Shown here: piece after piece, positions 1-8,060 of the stretch
Layout of the letters: each line of letters starts with the position of its first letter
How positions within the stretch are numbered: position 1 is the stretch's first letter
Source of the DNA: Teratosphaeria epicoccoides
Lineage: Eukaryota; Ascomycota; Dothideomycetes; Mycosphaerellales; Teratosphaeriaceae
Direction of reading: 5' to 3'
Assembly: GCA_021401465.1 (NCBI GenBank)
Contig: JADDMT010000302.1
Coordinates: forward strand, 1-14,204
Length of the DNA: 14,204 nt
Position numbers and translations under genes: made by a program
The notes under the pieces: model-generated
Databases searched by the model: none
What the model was told of the DNA's origin: nothing
Seen by the model: the letters and a program-made list of their open reading frames with translations, nothing else

Positions 1-199
1 CTACTCTTCGTTCTCTTCTGCTACTAGCATCGGGTCCGCGGGCTTTTCGCCCTCGCGCTGTACCTATGGTTCGAGTAGAGATACGTGGAAGACGTCGTGC
101 ACACGATACGACGATAGCAACGATAGCTAGTACGCCTGCGAGCCTATTGCGTCGCGTATCCGGAAGGGTCCGACGAACCTTGGCGTCATCTTCTTGCTC

Positions 200-1150
200 G
201 GAAGTTTCAGCTTGAGATTCTTCGTCGACAGTAACACCTTCGTACTAACTGCGTACTACATCGGTTTAGCACGGGTGTTATTATGTTTAATCTGGGATTC
301 TGAGGCCTTTTTCTAGTGTTCTATTAGCACCGAATGTACCTCGCGCATACGCCGCGCTGATTCCGCGGCGGCCGGCACCCTCTCCTTAGAAGACTCGTCC
401 TGAGGCGGTTCTAGGTGTATTTCCAGATCAAAGCCATAAAGAATCTGAAATGGCGACATGCGCATAGTAGCATGCACGCTATTATTGACTGCAAATTCCG
501 CCATAGGAATTGCGTCGGCCTAGGCATCCTAGTTCTTAGCGTAGTAGCACCGAAGGTACTACTCAAGAGTCTAGTTCATACGTTTAGTCTGACTATTAGT
601 CTGTAGATGGAATGCTGTACTTAGGCGGTGCTTAACACGCGCCTCAAACACAAATTCTTGCTAGTATTCACTAGTAAAGACAGAACCTCGATCCGATAGG
701 ATACTTCGGGGGACACTAAAGCGCTGTATGACTTTGTCGCGAAGTAGCCGCGCAAGCTCGCCGCTTGTGCACTTTTTCGTACATAGGATGAAGATATTTA
801 TCTTCGAGTATCGGTCGACTACTACAAGGACAGCATTAACCACATCGCCTTTCTACTTTGCTGGCGGCAAATCAGTAATAAAATCTATAGTCAAGTCTTG
901 CTATAGCCTCTCTAGTAGTAGGAGCGCCTAAGCATCGCCGTAGGGGCGATGGCGCCGAGATTTGCTAATCTGGCATGTCTGGCAGGATTTGACATAGTCA
1001 GAGACATCCTGTTCTAGCGTAGGCTACTAGTATTTACGTCCGAGAAGTGCGTTTGTCTTCTCTACGCCAAAATGGCCTGCGAGTTTATCGTCATGATGAA
1101 TACGGAGGAGCTGCGAACAGAGTGCGCGGTCGGCAGGTACGTAGAGCCTA
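200..1150 (-). other. Integrase with HHCC finger and D,D(35)E core, catalytic Glu changed to Lys
   Basis: The zinc-binding N-terminal domain shows RIHHDDKLAGHFG and, further on, CQTC near 990-970. The core has the first Asp in LTIDFITDLP (codon 885-883), the second in SILSDRGS (codon 693-691) and the third acidic position at 585-583. The spacing between the second and third is exactly 35 residues, as expected for D,D(35)E, but the third residue is Lys (T-K-R-M-N where the family has T-E-R-x-N). Gln and Asp in the adjacent QTDGQ segment are also altered (QTNSQ). The C-terminal part (KMTPRFVGPFRI, then VFHVSLLEP) follows and runs to the window edge. Confidence 0.9.
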
Positions 1151-1479
1151 TTGTCAAAGTACTACAAATCGCCCGACTTAGTCTAGTACTTCGGACCGCC
1201 TGCGGTGTCCTAGAGGGCTACACCCTCATTAATTAACTCCGGTTCTCGCTCTTGCAACCGCTGAATAAGTCTCGAGACTTCTTCAAAGGGTTCTTTAGAC
1301 ATCGCATGCTTACTACATGTAAGCCGGTTAACTACCGCACGGATCGAGCTAGACACGGTCGCCACAACTGCCAGATGGGAGGGTTCGTCACTAGCGGAGG
1401 CTGTGAGGCCCCATTAGACCCGCAGTCGGCCTACAAGAGGAGCTAACGACAGATCGCCGCCCTAAACTGCAAGCTTTGT

Positions 1480-1960
1480 TTGCAGCGTAGGGAGAAGCTG
1501 TCGGTTACCCTCTTCCCTAGTGTTGTAGTCCGGTCGTCGCGAAGGACTGTCGGCCGGATTCGTCTTTCCGGAACGATGCTAGATAACAAAGTCAAAGCTA
1601 GCGAGGAAAGTCGCCTACCTTGCTTGCCAACTACTTAGCTGCTTCACGCCCATGAAGCCGCGAAGGTTGTTATAGTTAGTGAGCACCTTAATAGGGTGCG
1701 CTGCGCCTTCGAGGTAGTGTCGGTACTCCTTGAAGCTGTTAACAATAGCTAAAAGCTCTTAGTCGTGAGTCTCGTAGTTAAGCCTAGCGCCCTGCATCTT
1801 CCGCGACTAGAAGGCAATCGGGTACTATCGCGCACTGCCTTCGTGCGACTAGAGCTGCGATATAATTGCGGCTATTGCGAATTTTGAAGCATCGGTCTCT
1901 ATCCGGGTCTTCGCAGCAGGGTCAAAGTGCCGAAGTATGGGCGCAGTTTAAAAAGCTGCT
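1480..1960 (-). other. RNase H domain, one catalytic Asp replaced by Asn
   Basis: This domain degraded the RNA strand of the RNA/DNA hybrid. The first acidic residue is in IETDASKFAIAAI near 1900 and the Glu in the LNYETHD segment near 1770. The third position normally reads T-D-H-N-N-L-R in this family. Here it reads T-N-Y-N-N-L-R, with Asn encoded at 1677-1675 and Tyr at 1674-1672. Both changes are explained by C-to-T at CpA (one on each strand). The NPADSPSRRPD end of the domain is present. Confidence 0.85.
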
Positions 1961-2109
1961 TTAAGTTCAGAGAAGGCCTTGCTCTAAGCCTCCTCCTAAG
2001 GCACTTTCCCTGGCTTTTTTCCTCGAACCGCGCCCTTTGCGAGGGCCGTAAGGGGAGCCACAATCTTCGAGTAAGATCGTATGAATCTGCGGTAGAAGTT
2101 AGTGAATCC

Positions 2110-2940
2110 TAGGAACACCTACACTTCTCGGAGGGTAGTCGGCTACAGCTACTCCGCGATTGCGGACACCCTTTAGTCATCCATGATGACTCCTTCCGTG
2201 GAGACGATGTATCCGAGAAACTTAATCCTATCTGTTAGGAATGAGCACCTCTTTAGGTTCGCGTATAGAGCGAACTTGCGGAGCCGTTCGAGCACTATAC
2301 TTAGATGCCGAATATGCTTCTCCTTCGAGTCGGAATAGACTAGTATATCGTCTAAATATACTACGTAGCAGGTGTCAACGAGGCCGGCTAGGGCCCGGTT
2401 AATATACGCTTAGAACGTCGCTAGTGCGTTAGTTAAGCCGAACGGCATCACTATATACTCGAAGTGTCCGTACCGCGTTCGGAATGCAGTCTTCTACTCG
2501 TCGCCCTTTCGGATCGGTATCTAGTAGTAGGCGTCCTTTAAGTCGATAGACGAGAAGATGGCGGCGCGACTAAGGCGGTCAAGCGTCTCGCTAATAAGTA
2601 GTAGGGGGCAGCGGTTCTTCTAGGTCACCGCGTTAAGGCCCCTATAGTTAACGTATAGGCGGAGCGTGTTGTCCTTCTTCGGGACGAACATAACTAACGC
2701 TCTAGCCTCGCTGTCGCTTCGTCGGATCCACGCGTTCCTTTGCGCCTTGTAGAGGTAGTCTCGAAGTGTTTCGAGCTGCGATTCCGACATGGGGTACAGA
2801 GGTCGATGCAGAGGATTGTAACCCTCCTTAAGGTTAATCGCATGTTCCGCGTCTAGGGCCCGGGCATAGGCCGCAGCCTCTACGTCGAAAATATCGGCGT
2901 ATTCCTCTAACTCAGGCAGAAGGGTAACGTTTTCCTTGAC
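2110..2940 (-). other. Reverse transcriptase domain
   Basis: This domain copied the element RNA into DNA. It opens with a gypsy-type linker (EEYADIFDVE, then HAINLKEG and RPLYPMS), followed by WIRRSDSEARALVMFVPKKD and the VNYRGLNAVT motif. The catalytic box reads YLDD at 2358-2347, with both aspartates intact. FRTRYGHFEY and VMPFGLTNA are recognisable between these, and FLGFTNFYRRFI follows at about 2120. Stops occur at 2620-2622, 2521-2523, 2494-2496 and 2410-2412, so no complete domain can be made. Confidence 0.92.
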
Positions 2941-3229
2941 GTTCTGTATGCGGACCGCATACACGCATTAGACCTTCTTCATGTCCCTGTAGAAGCTGTG
3001 TGTGTCACGCATCCGCACCGCAGGAACTTCGCCTATAGAGCCGTAGAACTAGTTGTTAGTAGCTCCATCAACAACGACTCCCTGCTTGTGGCGCTAAGGG
3101 CGGCCGAGCAGGAGCTCCTTATCAGGAACGTCTTCAGCGTAGAAGACTTCGTTAGTCTCGCGCACTTCTCCCGAGGAGTCCGCGAGTTAGAGGCGCACGT
3201 TGTACGCGCCTCGAGCCGCTGCGCCTTCG

Positions 3230-3440
3230 CCCTGAAAAGACTTCATGGTAGGCAGCAGGGCTCCTAGGATCGGCTTCAAACCGAGCCGTACGATTACCCT
3301 CTAGGGTATCACGTTAACCTCCGCAAGGTCATCTAACATACAGTCTACTAGCTCGAGCGAGCTATTAACTCGGACCGCGCCGGATAGGCGCCGCGCAGGC
3401 CACGAGTCTACACTATCGGTGACAGACAGCTTGGATACCC
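3230..3440 (-). other. Retroviral-type aspartic protease region with altered active site
   Basis: Downstream of the zinc knuckle the frame reads VDCMLDDLAEVNVIP, aligning with the protease flap of gypsy elements where the usual core is D-S/T-G-A-E-V-N-V-I. Here the three codons at 3333-3325 give Asp-Asp-Leu instead of Asp-Ser/Thr-Gly. The Gly position reads CTT, which a C-to-T change on either strand does not easily produce from a Gly codon. It may be a family-specific variant or an older substitution. The domain call rests on position and the AEVNVI motif. Confidence 0.65.
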
Positions 3441-3534
3441 GCGGTAGCCATTCGGTTGTCTCGGGCTTGTCCTTCTTTCGCCTCCCCTCTAGGGAGGTTT
3501 CGGACACCTTGCTTACCTTCTTCCTATTACTTCG

Positions 3535-4746
3535 TTTAGGACAGCGAGCCGCCTAGTAGTCCCTCGCTCTACAGATGTAGCAGCTACTCGGAGGCTTCTC
3601 GCTACCGTCTTTTAGCTCGGAGGGCTTGCTCCTCCGGAATGAACTACCGCGTTAGACGTGGCCCCTAGGGCGCTTGTAATAGCGGCCCTTCGGGGGGTCC
3701 TCGGGGCTTAGACGCTTATTGTCCTTACCGCCCGATTTTCCATTTCGCTTCAAGGTGATTTCCATACGTGTCGCAAGGGACACGAGGTCTTGCCGAGTTG
3801 TCGGAAGTTCATGAAAAGTCATGATCGTGTTCCGAAGATTGTCATTAAGTTTAACGAGCAAGTGCCGCACGTGTTGCGTCTCGGTATAGGGTAGCATCTG
3901 TCCCTCGAGCGTGGCGAGATAGGTTGCGAAGCTAGAGGTTGTTTGTCCCTTCCTCTACTTAGCCTTCTCGTACTCGACGGACATAGTAAGGGCGCGATTC
4001 CCCGGATCCTCGACCTAGTCGACACAGAACTAGCGAAAGTCCGCCTATGTATACGTTCTGTCATGGACCCGCATAAGGTCATACCGCTCATGCTAATTGT
4101 TGCAAGGTTCCTTATCCTCTTCGAGCTACATCATACTAAAGGCGACTTGTTCGCCCTCCGTGGAATATCCGCGTAGGTTAAGCACGAAAACTGCCTCACA
4201 TGCCTGCAAGAAAGTTCGAGCCTCCTTCAAGGTGTCTCCCTTAAACGGCTTCGGGTTGCGTGCGTTACGACTACCTCCTAGTTAGCCTACTATGGCCCCG
4301 AATTCAGGCACCAAGTTCGCGGGCACACGCGGAGGGTCTGCGCCTCCCGATAAGTTGTCTTCGCGGGTCCCTGGCGTGAAATCTCGCTGGATTTCTTCGT
4401 CCGCCGGTTCGTTAGTACCGCTCATGGCGACGTCTTCGTCGTCCTCGCCGTTGTCGCTGCTAGGAGCGGTGCGGCTCTAGCTCTAGTTCGCAAGGCGGTT
4501 CGCGACCTAATCGACAATCATGGCTACGAGGGCCGGGTCGATAGTCGGGGTTAGCTGCAGTCCCTGTGCAGGGGGTCTATTGCCTAGTCTGCCGCGTAAT
4601 TGTCCTCTAGCGGAACCGTCGCTCGATGCAGTGTCGCTCGCAGCGGTTACTTCTGCGGGCTAGTTACTTAGGCTAGCTTCGCTATCGCGGGCGCTCGGGA
4701 TGGCGCTCGCTACGCGTTAGTTACGAGTTCGTAGTGCTCTAGACAT
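3535..4746 (-). other. Gag region with CCHC zinc knuckle (3541-3582)
   Basis: The first about 400 codons of the polyprotein form Gag. The N-terminal part is Ser/Ala/Asp-rich. From about 4290 to 3850 comes a helical capsid-like stretch starting at a KPFKG motif and continuing through FATYLATLEGQ, typical of fungal gypsy Gag. A basic Lys/Arg/Pro stretch follows at about 3730-3650. The zinc knuckle reads C-x2-C-x4-Y-x4-C at 3541-3582: the His expected at the third position is Tyr, and the residue after it is a stop where Trp is common. Both changes fit CpA decay, and the knuckle could no longer bind zinc normally. Confidence 0.8.
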
Positions 4747-4783
4747 ATCGTAGTATTCTCTGCTAGACTGCAAAGCAGGGGGG

Positions 4784-4889
4784 AGAAAGCAGAACTGATA
4801 TAGATGTATGTGCTATATGATATGAAAATATCTTGCAGTGTGACAGAGTAATCCGACCTTTTAGTAGGTACAAGACAGCGCTGCTTTCT
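4784..4889 (-). promoter_or_regulatory. Putative self-priming pair: primer-binding site 4792-4784 and transcript 5' end 4889-4881
   Basis: Three bases past the LTR end, the minus strand reads CTGCTTTCT (4792-4784). The exact complement AGAAAGCAG occurs at 4889-4881, about 30 bp downstream of the TATA box. No TGG-starting tRNA-type primer-binding site is visible after the LTR. Complementarity between the transcript 5' end and a site just after the LTR is the arrangement of Tf1-type self-priming elements, which also share the single gag-pol frame seen here. Nine base pairs is short, and decay could have changed either side. Confidence 0.45.
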
Positions 4890-4918
4890 GCTTATCGCAG
4901 AGGTAGCGCTAAGGGTGC

Positions 4919-4924
4919 TTATAA
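4919..4924 (-). promoter_or_regulatory. TATA box in the LTR
   Basis: The minus strand reads GGGTTATAAGCACCC around this site. TTATAA lies 30 bp upstream of the AGAAAGCAG segment at 4889-4881, a normal distance to a polymerase II start, so the element transcript probably began near 4889. This is inferred from spacing. Confidence 0.5.
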
Positions 4925-4962
4925 CCCCCGACGCTCCTTAATTAGGGAAAGCATGTCCGAGC

Positions 4963-4991
4963 CTAACCCCGTAGGGGTACCGTAGGGTTAG
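4963..4991. repeat. Inverted repeat in the U3 part of the LTR
   Basis: CTAACCC at 4963-4969 pairs with GGGTTAG at 4985-4991, enclosing a GC-rich, GTA-containing spacer. It lies about 40 bp upstream of the TATA box in element orientation, so it may be a protein-binding site or chance structure. Confidence 0.35.
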
Positions 4992-5017
4992 CGACGTGGG
5001 GGCGTCCTACGTCGACA

Positions 5018-5160
5018 ACTGATCCTACTTGGACGACATACGAGCCAACGTATGTACGAAGGACCCCCTTGCCATATGTGGCAGGGTCACTGCATGCCAA
5101 GGGCGGCCATTAGAACCCATGCGGTTCAAATGGTCCCCTAGTATCAACCGTATCAACTCG
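5018..5160. other. Undecayed island next to the LTR, with two small hairpins; no gene recognised
   Basis: Unlike the rest of the window, this stretch keeps many CCA, TGG, CAG and CTG triplets (about ten between 5030 and 5140). It contains a perfect 7-bp stem ACATACG/CGTATGT at 5036-5055 with a 6-base loop and a second stem around TGCCA/TGGCA at 5067-5086. A fragment GGTTCAAAT resembles a tRNA T-loop, but flanking bases do not pair. It may be flanking unique DNA spared from repeat-directed mutation. Confidence 0.5.
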
Positions 5161-5179
5161 CTATTACGGTAGTTTTGAC

Positions 5180-5633
5180 TACTGCTGTTACTCCTGTGAT
5201 TAGTAGGTCGGCTATTGTAATAGCCTCGACAGATGCTTGGCTGCTATGTCTTTACCCTGTTACTCTTAGGTTTGCTACTATCTCGTCGCGCGTCGCGAGA
5301 TAATAACCAAGGCCTCTTATACGGCTAATTCCGCCTTAGCGGTAAGGATGACCGCTTATGCGTCTAGTCTCTTCGTGACTAGTATGTCGTCGTCTGTATG
5401 CATATTAGCATAGCCGCTATATACAGGTAGCTTCTTACATTAGTTGCCTTTGTGTAGGCTTTAGGCACTATAAAATCCTTATGCTCCTAGTTAGCTATCT
5501 CCTTGTTGCCGTTGTCTACACTATCGCTATCGTTGCTTAGTAGGTCTTCTAAATCATTTGCCGGATTATAATTCGAACTGCCGCTAGATGACGCGGAACG
5601 TGACCTCTGTTGTCTGTCTTTCTTCGAAGGCAT
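5180..5633 (-). pseudogene. Decayed unknown gene, Ser/Asp-rich N-terminus and Gln-rich C-terminal part
   Basis: The ATG at 5633-5631 opens a 48-codon run: a basic start (MPSKKDRQQRSRSASSSG) then an acidic Asn/Asp/Ser stretch (DLEDLLSNDSDSVD). TAG at 5489-5487 interrupts it where Trp or Gln likely stood, and the frame continues (EHKDFIVPKAYTKATN). Further down, a different frame is the protein-like one (DDDILVTKRLDA, VILTAKAELAV, EALVIISRRATR), then becomes rich in TAG/TAA at likely Gln codons. A shift or an intron must lie near 5420-5400; GTAAGA and a TGCTAATA/CATACAG pair are present there, but that 45-base interval would not itself shift frame. I do not recognise the family. It is divergent from the gene starting at 5996. 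Confidence 0.5.
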
Positions 5634-5995
5634 AATTAAAGAAGGACGTAACTTAAAGGATTAGCAGAGAACAGAGTGTAGTATATCCTTCTTAGTCATG
5701 TAGGTCTAGTAGCATGTTAGTAAAGGATAATATCTATAGCATGTAAATATGTATATACTACGAGTTACTATCTAATGTAGCTACGTAGCGTCTATTAATG
5801 CAGAAGAAAGAGAGGACGCGATGTTTATAGTATCTTGCGATACGCGAGTGTCATCTAAATTTGGCTACCCCTAAAACTACGCTTCCCTATTAGCCGGCGG
5901 TACTTTTAGCTTGCTAGTAGTATAGTATTAAAATACCGCTAGTAGAACTAGCCTCAGTTAGTATTGATTCTTCATTAATAGCTAGTATAGGTACC
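5634..5995. other. Divergent intergenic region, no gene seen
   Basis: This 362-bp stretch separates the starts of two divergent broken genes and would have held both promoters. It is AT-rich with many TAG/CTA triplets. At 5912 it carries a TGCTAGTAGTATA motif similar to the repeats at 8219 and 8321. No coding frame, RNA gene or clear TATA assignment could be made. Confidence 0.4.
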
Positions 5996-6830
5996 ATGAA
6001 ACATCCGCGCTATATAGCATGTCTGCCTATATGACACAGCTAGACTACTACTACTACGAAGCGCCTGCCGAAAGCACTAGTCGCGTGTAAAACACATCGA
6101 TAGGTATACTAGCATTCTACGCAATCTATACACTAAAAGCCAAGTTAACAGTCCTTAGTTAATACACTAGACACAAGTAGCAGTGTACCTATTAAGAGCC
6201 TACCCTATTCTCTAGTCTCTACCTGACGATCTTATACCCTATACACACTGTTAGTAGTCTCCAAGAGTAATGTAGACAATCCCTTAGGCTAGCCGACACC
6301 TATCCCTAGCTGTAGCATCTTAGACATTAACTAGCGTGAGATCTGCGTACAAGACTATCTTCTTGATTAATAGGACTAGTATAACGACCGTCTACGTCGA
6401 TATTAACGTAGGCACGCCGATCTCATCTCTACTGACAGCGAGTCAAGCCCTATATACACACTCTAACCTACGGCAGTTAAAGCGCCCGCATATGCTCGCG
6501 CGCCTATAGATGCCTACATGTAGTCTCCTGTCAAGACAGAGCCTAAAAGCGTAGTCGAAGTAGGCATGCCTATAGTCTCTGTCGCAGAGTTCTAACATCT
6601 TGCTTTAAGAGTGCTTACGCTAGAAGGTCTAGTAACGAGCCTACGCGCTTATAATTCGGCACCTAGTAGAGAGTAACTATAAGATATAAGCCTAAGTAGT
6701 GTTACATTAGAGGTAGTTACTCTGTAGTAGATCCTACGTATATAGTAGTAAGATTCGTTCTACATGCGAGAGAATATCCTGTACGTATTATTCTAAAGGC
6801 ATTTGAGCTGCGTTTAAACTATAACAGCTA
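5996..6830 (+). pseudogene. Decayed Ser/Pro-rich unknown protein
   Basis: From the ATG at 5996 one frame stays protein-like for about 270 codons despite about 30 stops, nearly all TAG/TAA/TGA explainable as former Gln or Trp. A basic Thr/Lys/Ser N-terminus is followed by a Ser/Val/Leu-rich part, then a charged segment (REICVQDYLLD, YNDRLRRY), an Ala/Pro stretch and SPVKTEPKS near 6524-6550, then a likely helical part (HLALRVLTLEGLVTSLRAY). VKTE at 6530-6541 matches the psi-K-x-E form of SUMO acceptor sites, which could be chance. The family is not recognised. It converges on the minus-strand gene starting at 7458, and its true stop cannot be told from decay stops. Confidence 0.5.
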
Positions 6831-6859
6831 TACTACCTTCGTGTTAACCCTAGGTAATT

Positions 6860-7458
6860 GTCGACTTCTAGACTCTCCGCTGCCAATAGTTTGACGATAT
6901 CTTGTATAGTAGATGCTAAAAACTAACCTTACCTGCTTGTGTCTATAGCGCCTCTACTATCGCTAGGAATTTAAGTTACAATTCCCTACTACTAAAGAAG
7001 GCGCTTGTTTCCTAGAATATGCGCTCCTTCGCTACTATTAACCGCGTAACTTGGCTAAGTAGGCCAAGCTACTCTATCTGTTCTTCTAACGTAGCGTATA
7101 GGCGTAGGTAATTATCATGTCAAAGTATAAGGCCCGCTTTAATCGTACCTATACTCTGCTACTATAGCGCCTTAGGTTTGTAAATTGTGCCGCGCTAGGT
7201 CTTAGAGGTTCTTATCGAGGAAACACGCACACTTATTGTTTAGGCTATGCCTATATTATGTCTATTTAAATTACAGATGTCAGGATTACTTAAAACACAC
7301 GTTGTTTATACTTGTTAGTCTCTTAGCTAACTTCAGATAAAAGATGCGGCAGACCCTTCCGCGCTTTTCGTACCTTAGTACTATAGCTGTAGCCGTCGTA
7401 TATGCGACGCCGTATTGTCTATCTTCTAGTCCGCTACGACACTATCTATAGCAGGCAT
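6860..7458 (-). pseudogene. Decayed unknown protein with helical, coiled-coil-like C-terminal half
   Basis: The ATG at 7458-7456 (MPAIDSVVAD) opens a minus-strand frame of about 200 codons. After a Ser/Ala/Thr-rich N-terminal half (SAEGSAASF, CNLNRHNIGIA, TISVRVSSIRTSKT) it becomes strongly helical and rich in Leu, Glu, Gln and Lys: HDNYLRLYATLEEQIE, LGLLSQVTRLIVAKERIF, ETSAFFSSREL, LKFLAIVEAL, HLLYKISSNYWQRRV. Stops fall mostly where Gln would fit the pattern, and some CAG and TGG codons survive. The plus-strand frame in the same place reads as low-quality Ser/Cys/Arg-rich peptide, supporting the minus strand. I do not recognise the family; a DNA-binding or structural passenger protein of a transposon is possible. 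Confidence 0.5.
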
Positions 7459-7559
7459 GATCTAGACGCTAGGGTCCTAATGATTGTAGCACTTAAGACA
7501 CACATATAGGAACAGGATACTTAAGCCTATACGTACAAGGTAACTGTTTCCTTGCCTAA

Positions 7560-8060
7560 CATGTACTAACTTTAACTAGTATCTCTAGTAGGTAGTAGAG
7601 AATAGTTACATCCTAGGCAGATTTAACAAGATAGCTAGGTTTATTAGGCTAGATTGCGGGTCGAAAGATAAGGCCATGATTGTAGAGGACTTTGTGACTA
7701 CTAATCCTATCGTTAAAGGCTACTAAGACGACCCTTAGTTGCTTATATTGACCGTGAACAAAATTGAGAGTAGCGTAACTCTTGTACCTACTAACGCTAT
7801 CATAATACTAGATGACAACTTTAAACAGTAGTCGACTAAGCAAGCCTGTAGCAGGGTTAGTCATACTAGATTAATGTAGTTAGCGCGATTTACAGAGGCA
7901 ATGAGATTTTACTAGGTTACACTATAGAGCTAATTCGGAGAATAGACTATAAACTGTTAGCAGACTAGTGACGACTTCATTAATATCATGCGCAAGGATC
8001 AGGGCGAGTAGAGAGGCATAGGATCGTACGGGCTACGCAGGCTAGCGTAAGATAACAGAT
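7560..8060 (+). pseudogene. SNF2-family helicase C-terminal domain fragment, decayed
   Basis: SNF2 ATPases use ATP to move along or remodel DNA-protein complexes. In the frame of the ATG at 7676 the translation resembles helicase motifs IV to VI: IARFIRLDCGSKDKAMIVEDF, then LLILTVNKIESSVTLVPT with NAIIILDDNF matching motif V and the hydrophobic-ILD-xW segment, then QACSRVSHTRL at 7841-7873, matching Q-A-x-x-R-x-x-R-x-G-Q of motif VI with its final residues altered. A Trp-like position after ILDD is Phe. A further 60 residues with several stops follow. The N-terminal ATP-binding half (Walker A, DEAH-type box) was not found upstream, where the minus-strand gene lies, so this is probably a fragment. 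The call rests on motif order read by eye. Confidence 0.5.

Larger units (their letters stand above)
1..4746 (-). pseudogene. Ty3/gypsy retrotransposon gag-pol polyprotein, decayed, 3' end off the window
   Basis: This was the single polyprotein of an LTR retrotransposon: capsid, protease, reverse transcriptase, RNase H and integrase. The start is the ATG at 4746-4744. Every landmark I placed (zinc knuckle 3541, protease 3325, YLDD 2347, RNase H 1675, integrase 883/691/583, window edge 1) lies in the same minus-strand phase, so 1582 codons run without a frameshift. Dozens of in-frame TAG/TAA/TGA codons interrupt it. They sit where the family has Gln or Trp, for example Trp to TAG at 2494-2496 in GDE-W-KTAF and Gln to TAA at 2410-2412 in ATF-Q-AYIN. 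A single fused gag-pol frame resembles Tf1 and many fungal elements. The last visible residues are acidic and end at a TAG in positions 1-3; in chromoviruses this is where a chromodomain would begin with Glu-Trp, but that part lies outside the window. The class is very secure; the exact clade is inferred. Confidence 0.93.
4796..5017 (-). repeat. Probable 5' LTR of the gypsy element (about 222 bp)
   Basis: On the minus strand the segment begins TGTCGACGTAGG at 5017 and ends CTATATCA at 4796, giving the TG...CA ends expected of an LTR. It lies about 50 bp upstream of the gag ATG and contains a TATA box (4919-4924) and a putative 5' transcript end with self-primer sequence (4889-4881). The other LTR is outside the window, so the limits cannot be confirmed by comparing two copies, and no target-site duplication could be verified. 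Confidence 0.55.

Noticed and set aside
1252..3267. Plus-strand open frames such as 1252-1446, 1927-2112 and 2998-3267
   Set aside because: They are antisense to recognisable gag-pol domains on the minus strand and show no family motifs.
3819..4480. Open frames at 3819-4091 (minus, other phase) and 3943-4176, 4097-4285, 4292-4480 (plus)
   Set aside because: They overlap Gag in other phases or on the other strand, with Ser/Arg/Leu-rich composition typical of shadow frames.
5105..5140. A tRNA gene suggested by GGTTCAAAT
   Set aside because: The bases flanking the would-be T-loop do not pair, and no anticodon arm or acceptor stem could be built on either strand.
5996..8060. One continuous plus-strand gene joining the 5996 frame to the SNF2-like fragment (same phase)
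   Set aside because: Between about 6900 and 7460 the plus frame reads as Ser/Cys/Arg-rich shadow peptide while the minus strand carries a much more protein-like frame with its own ATG. Shared phase is likely coincidence, though it is not excluded.
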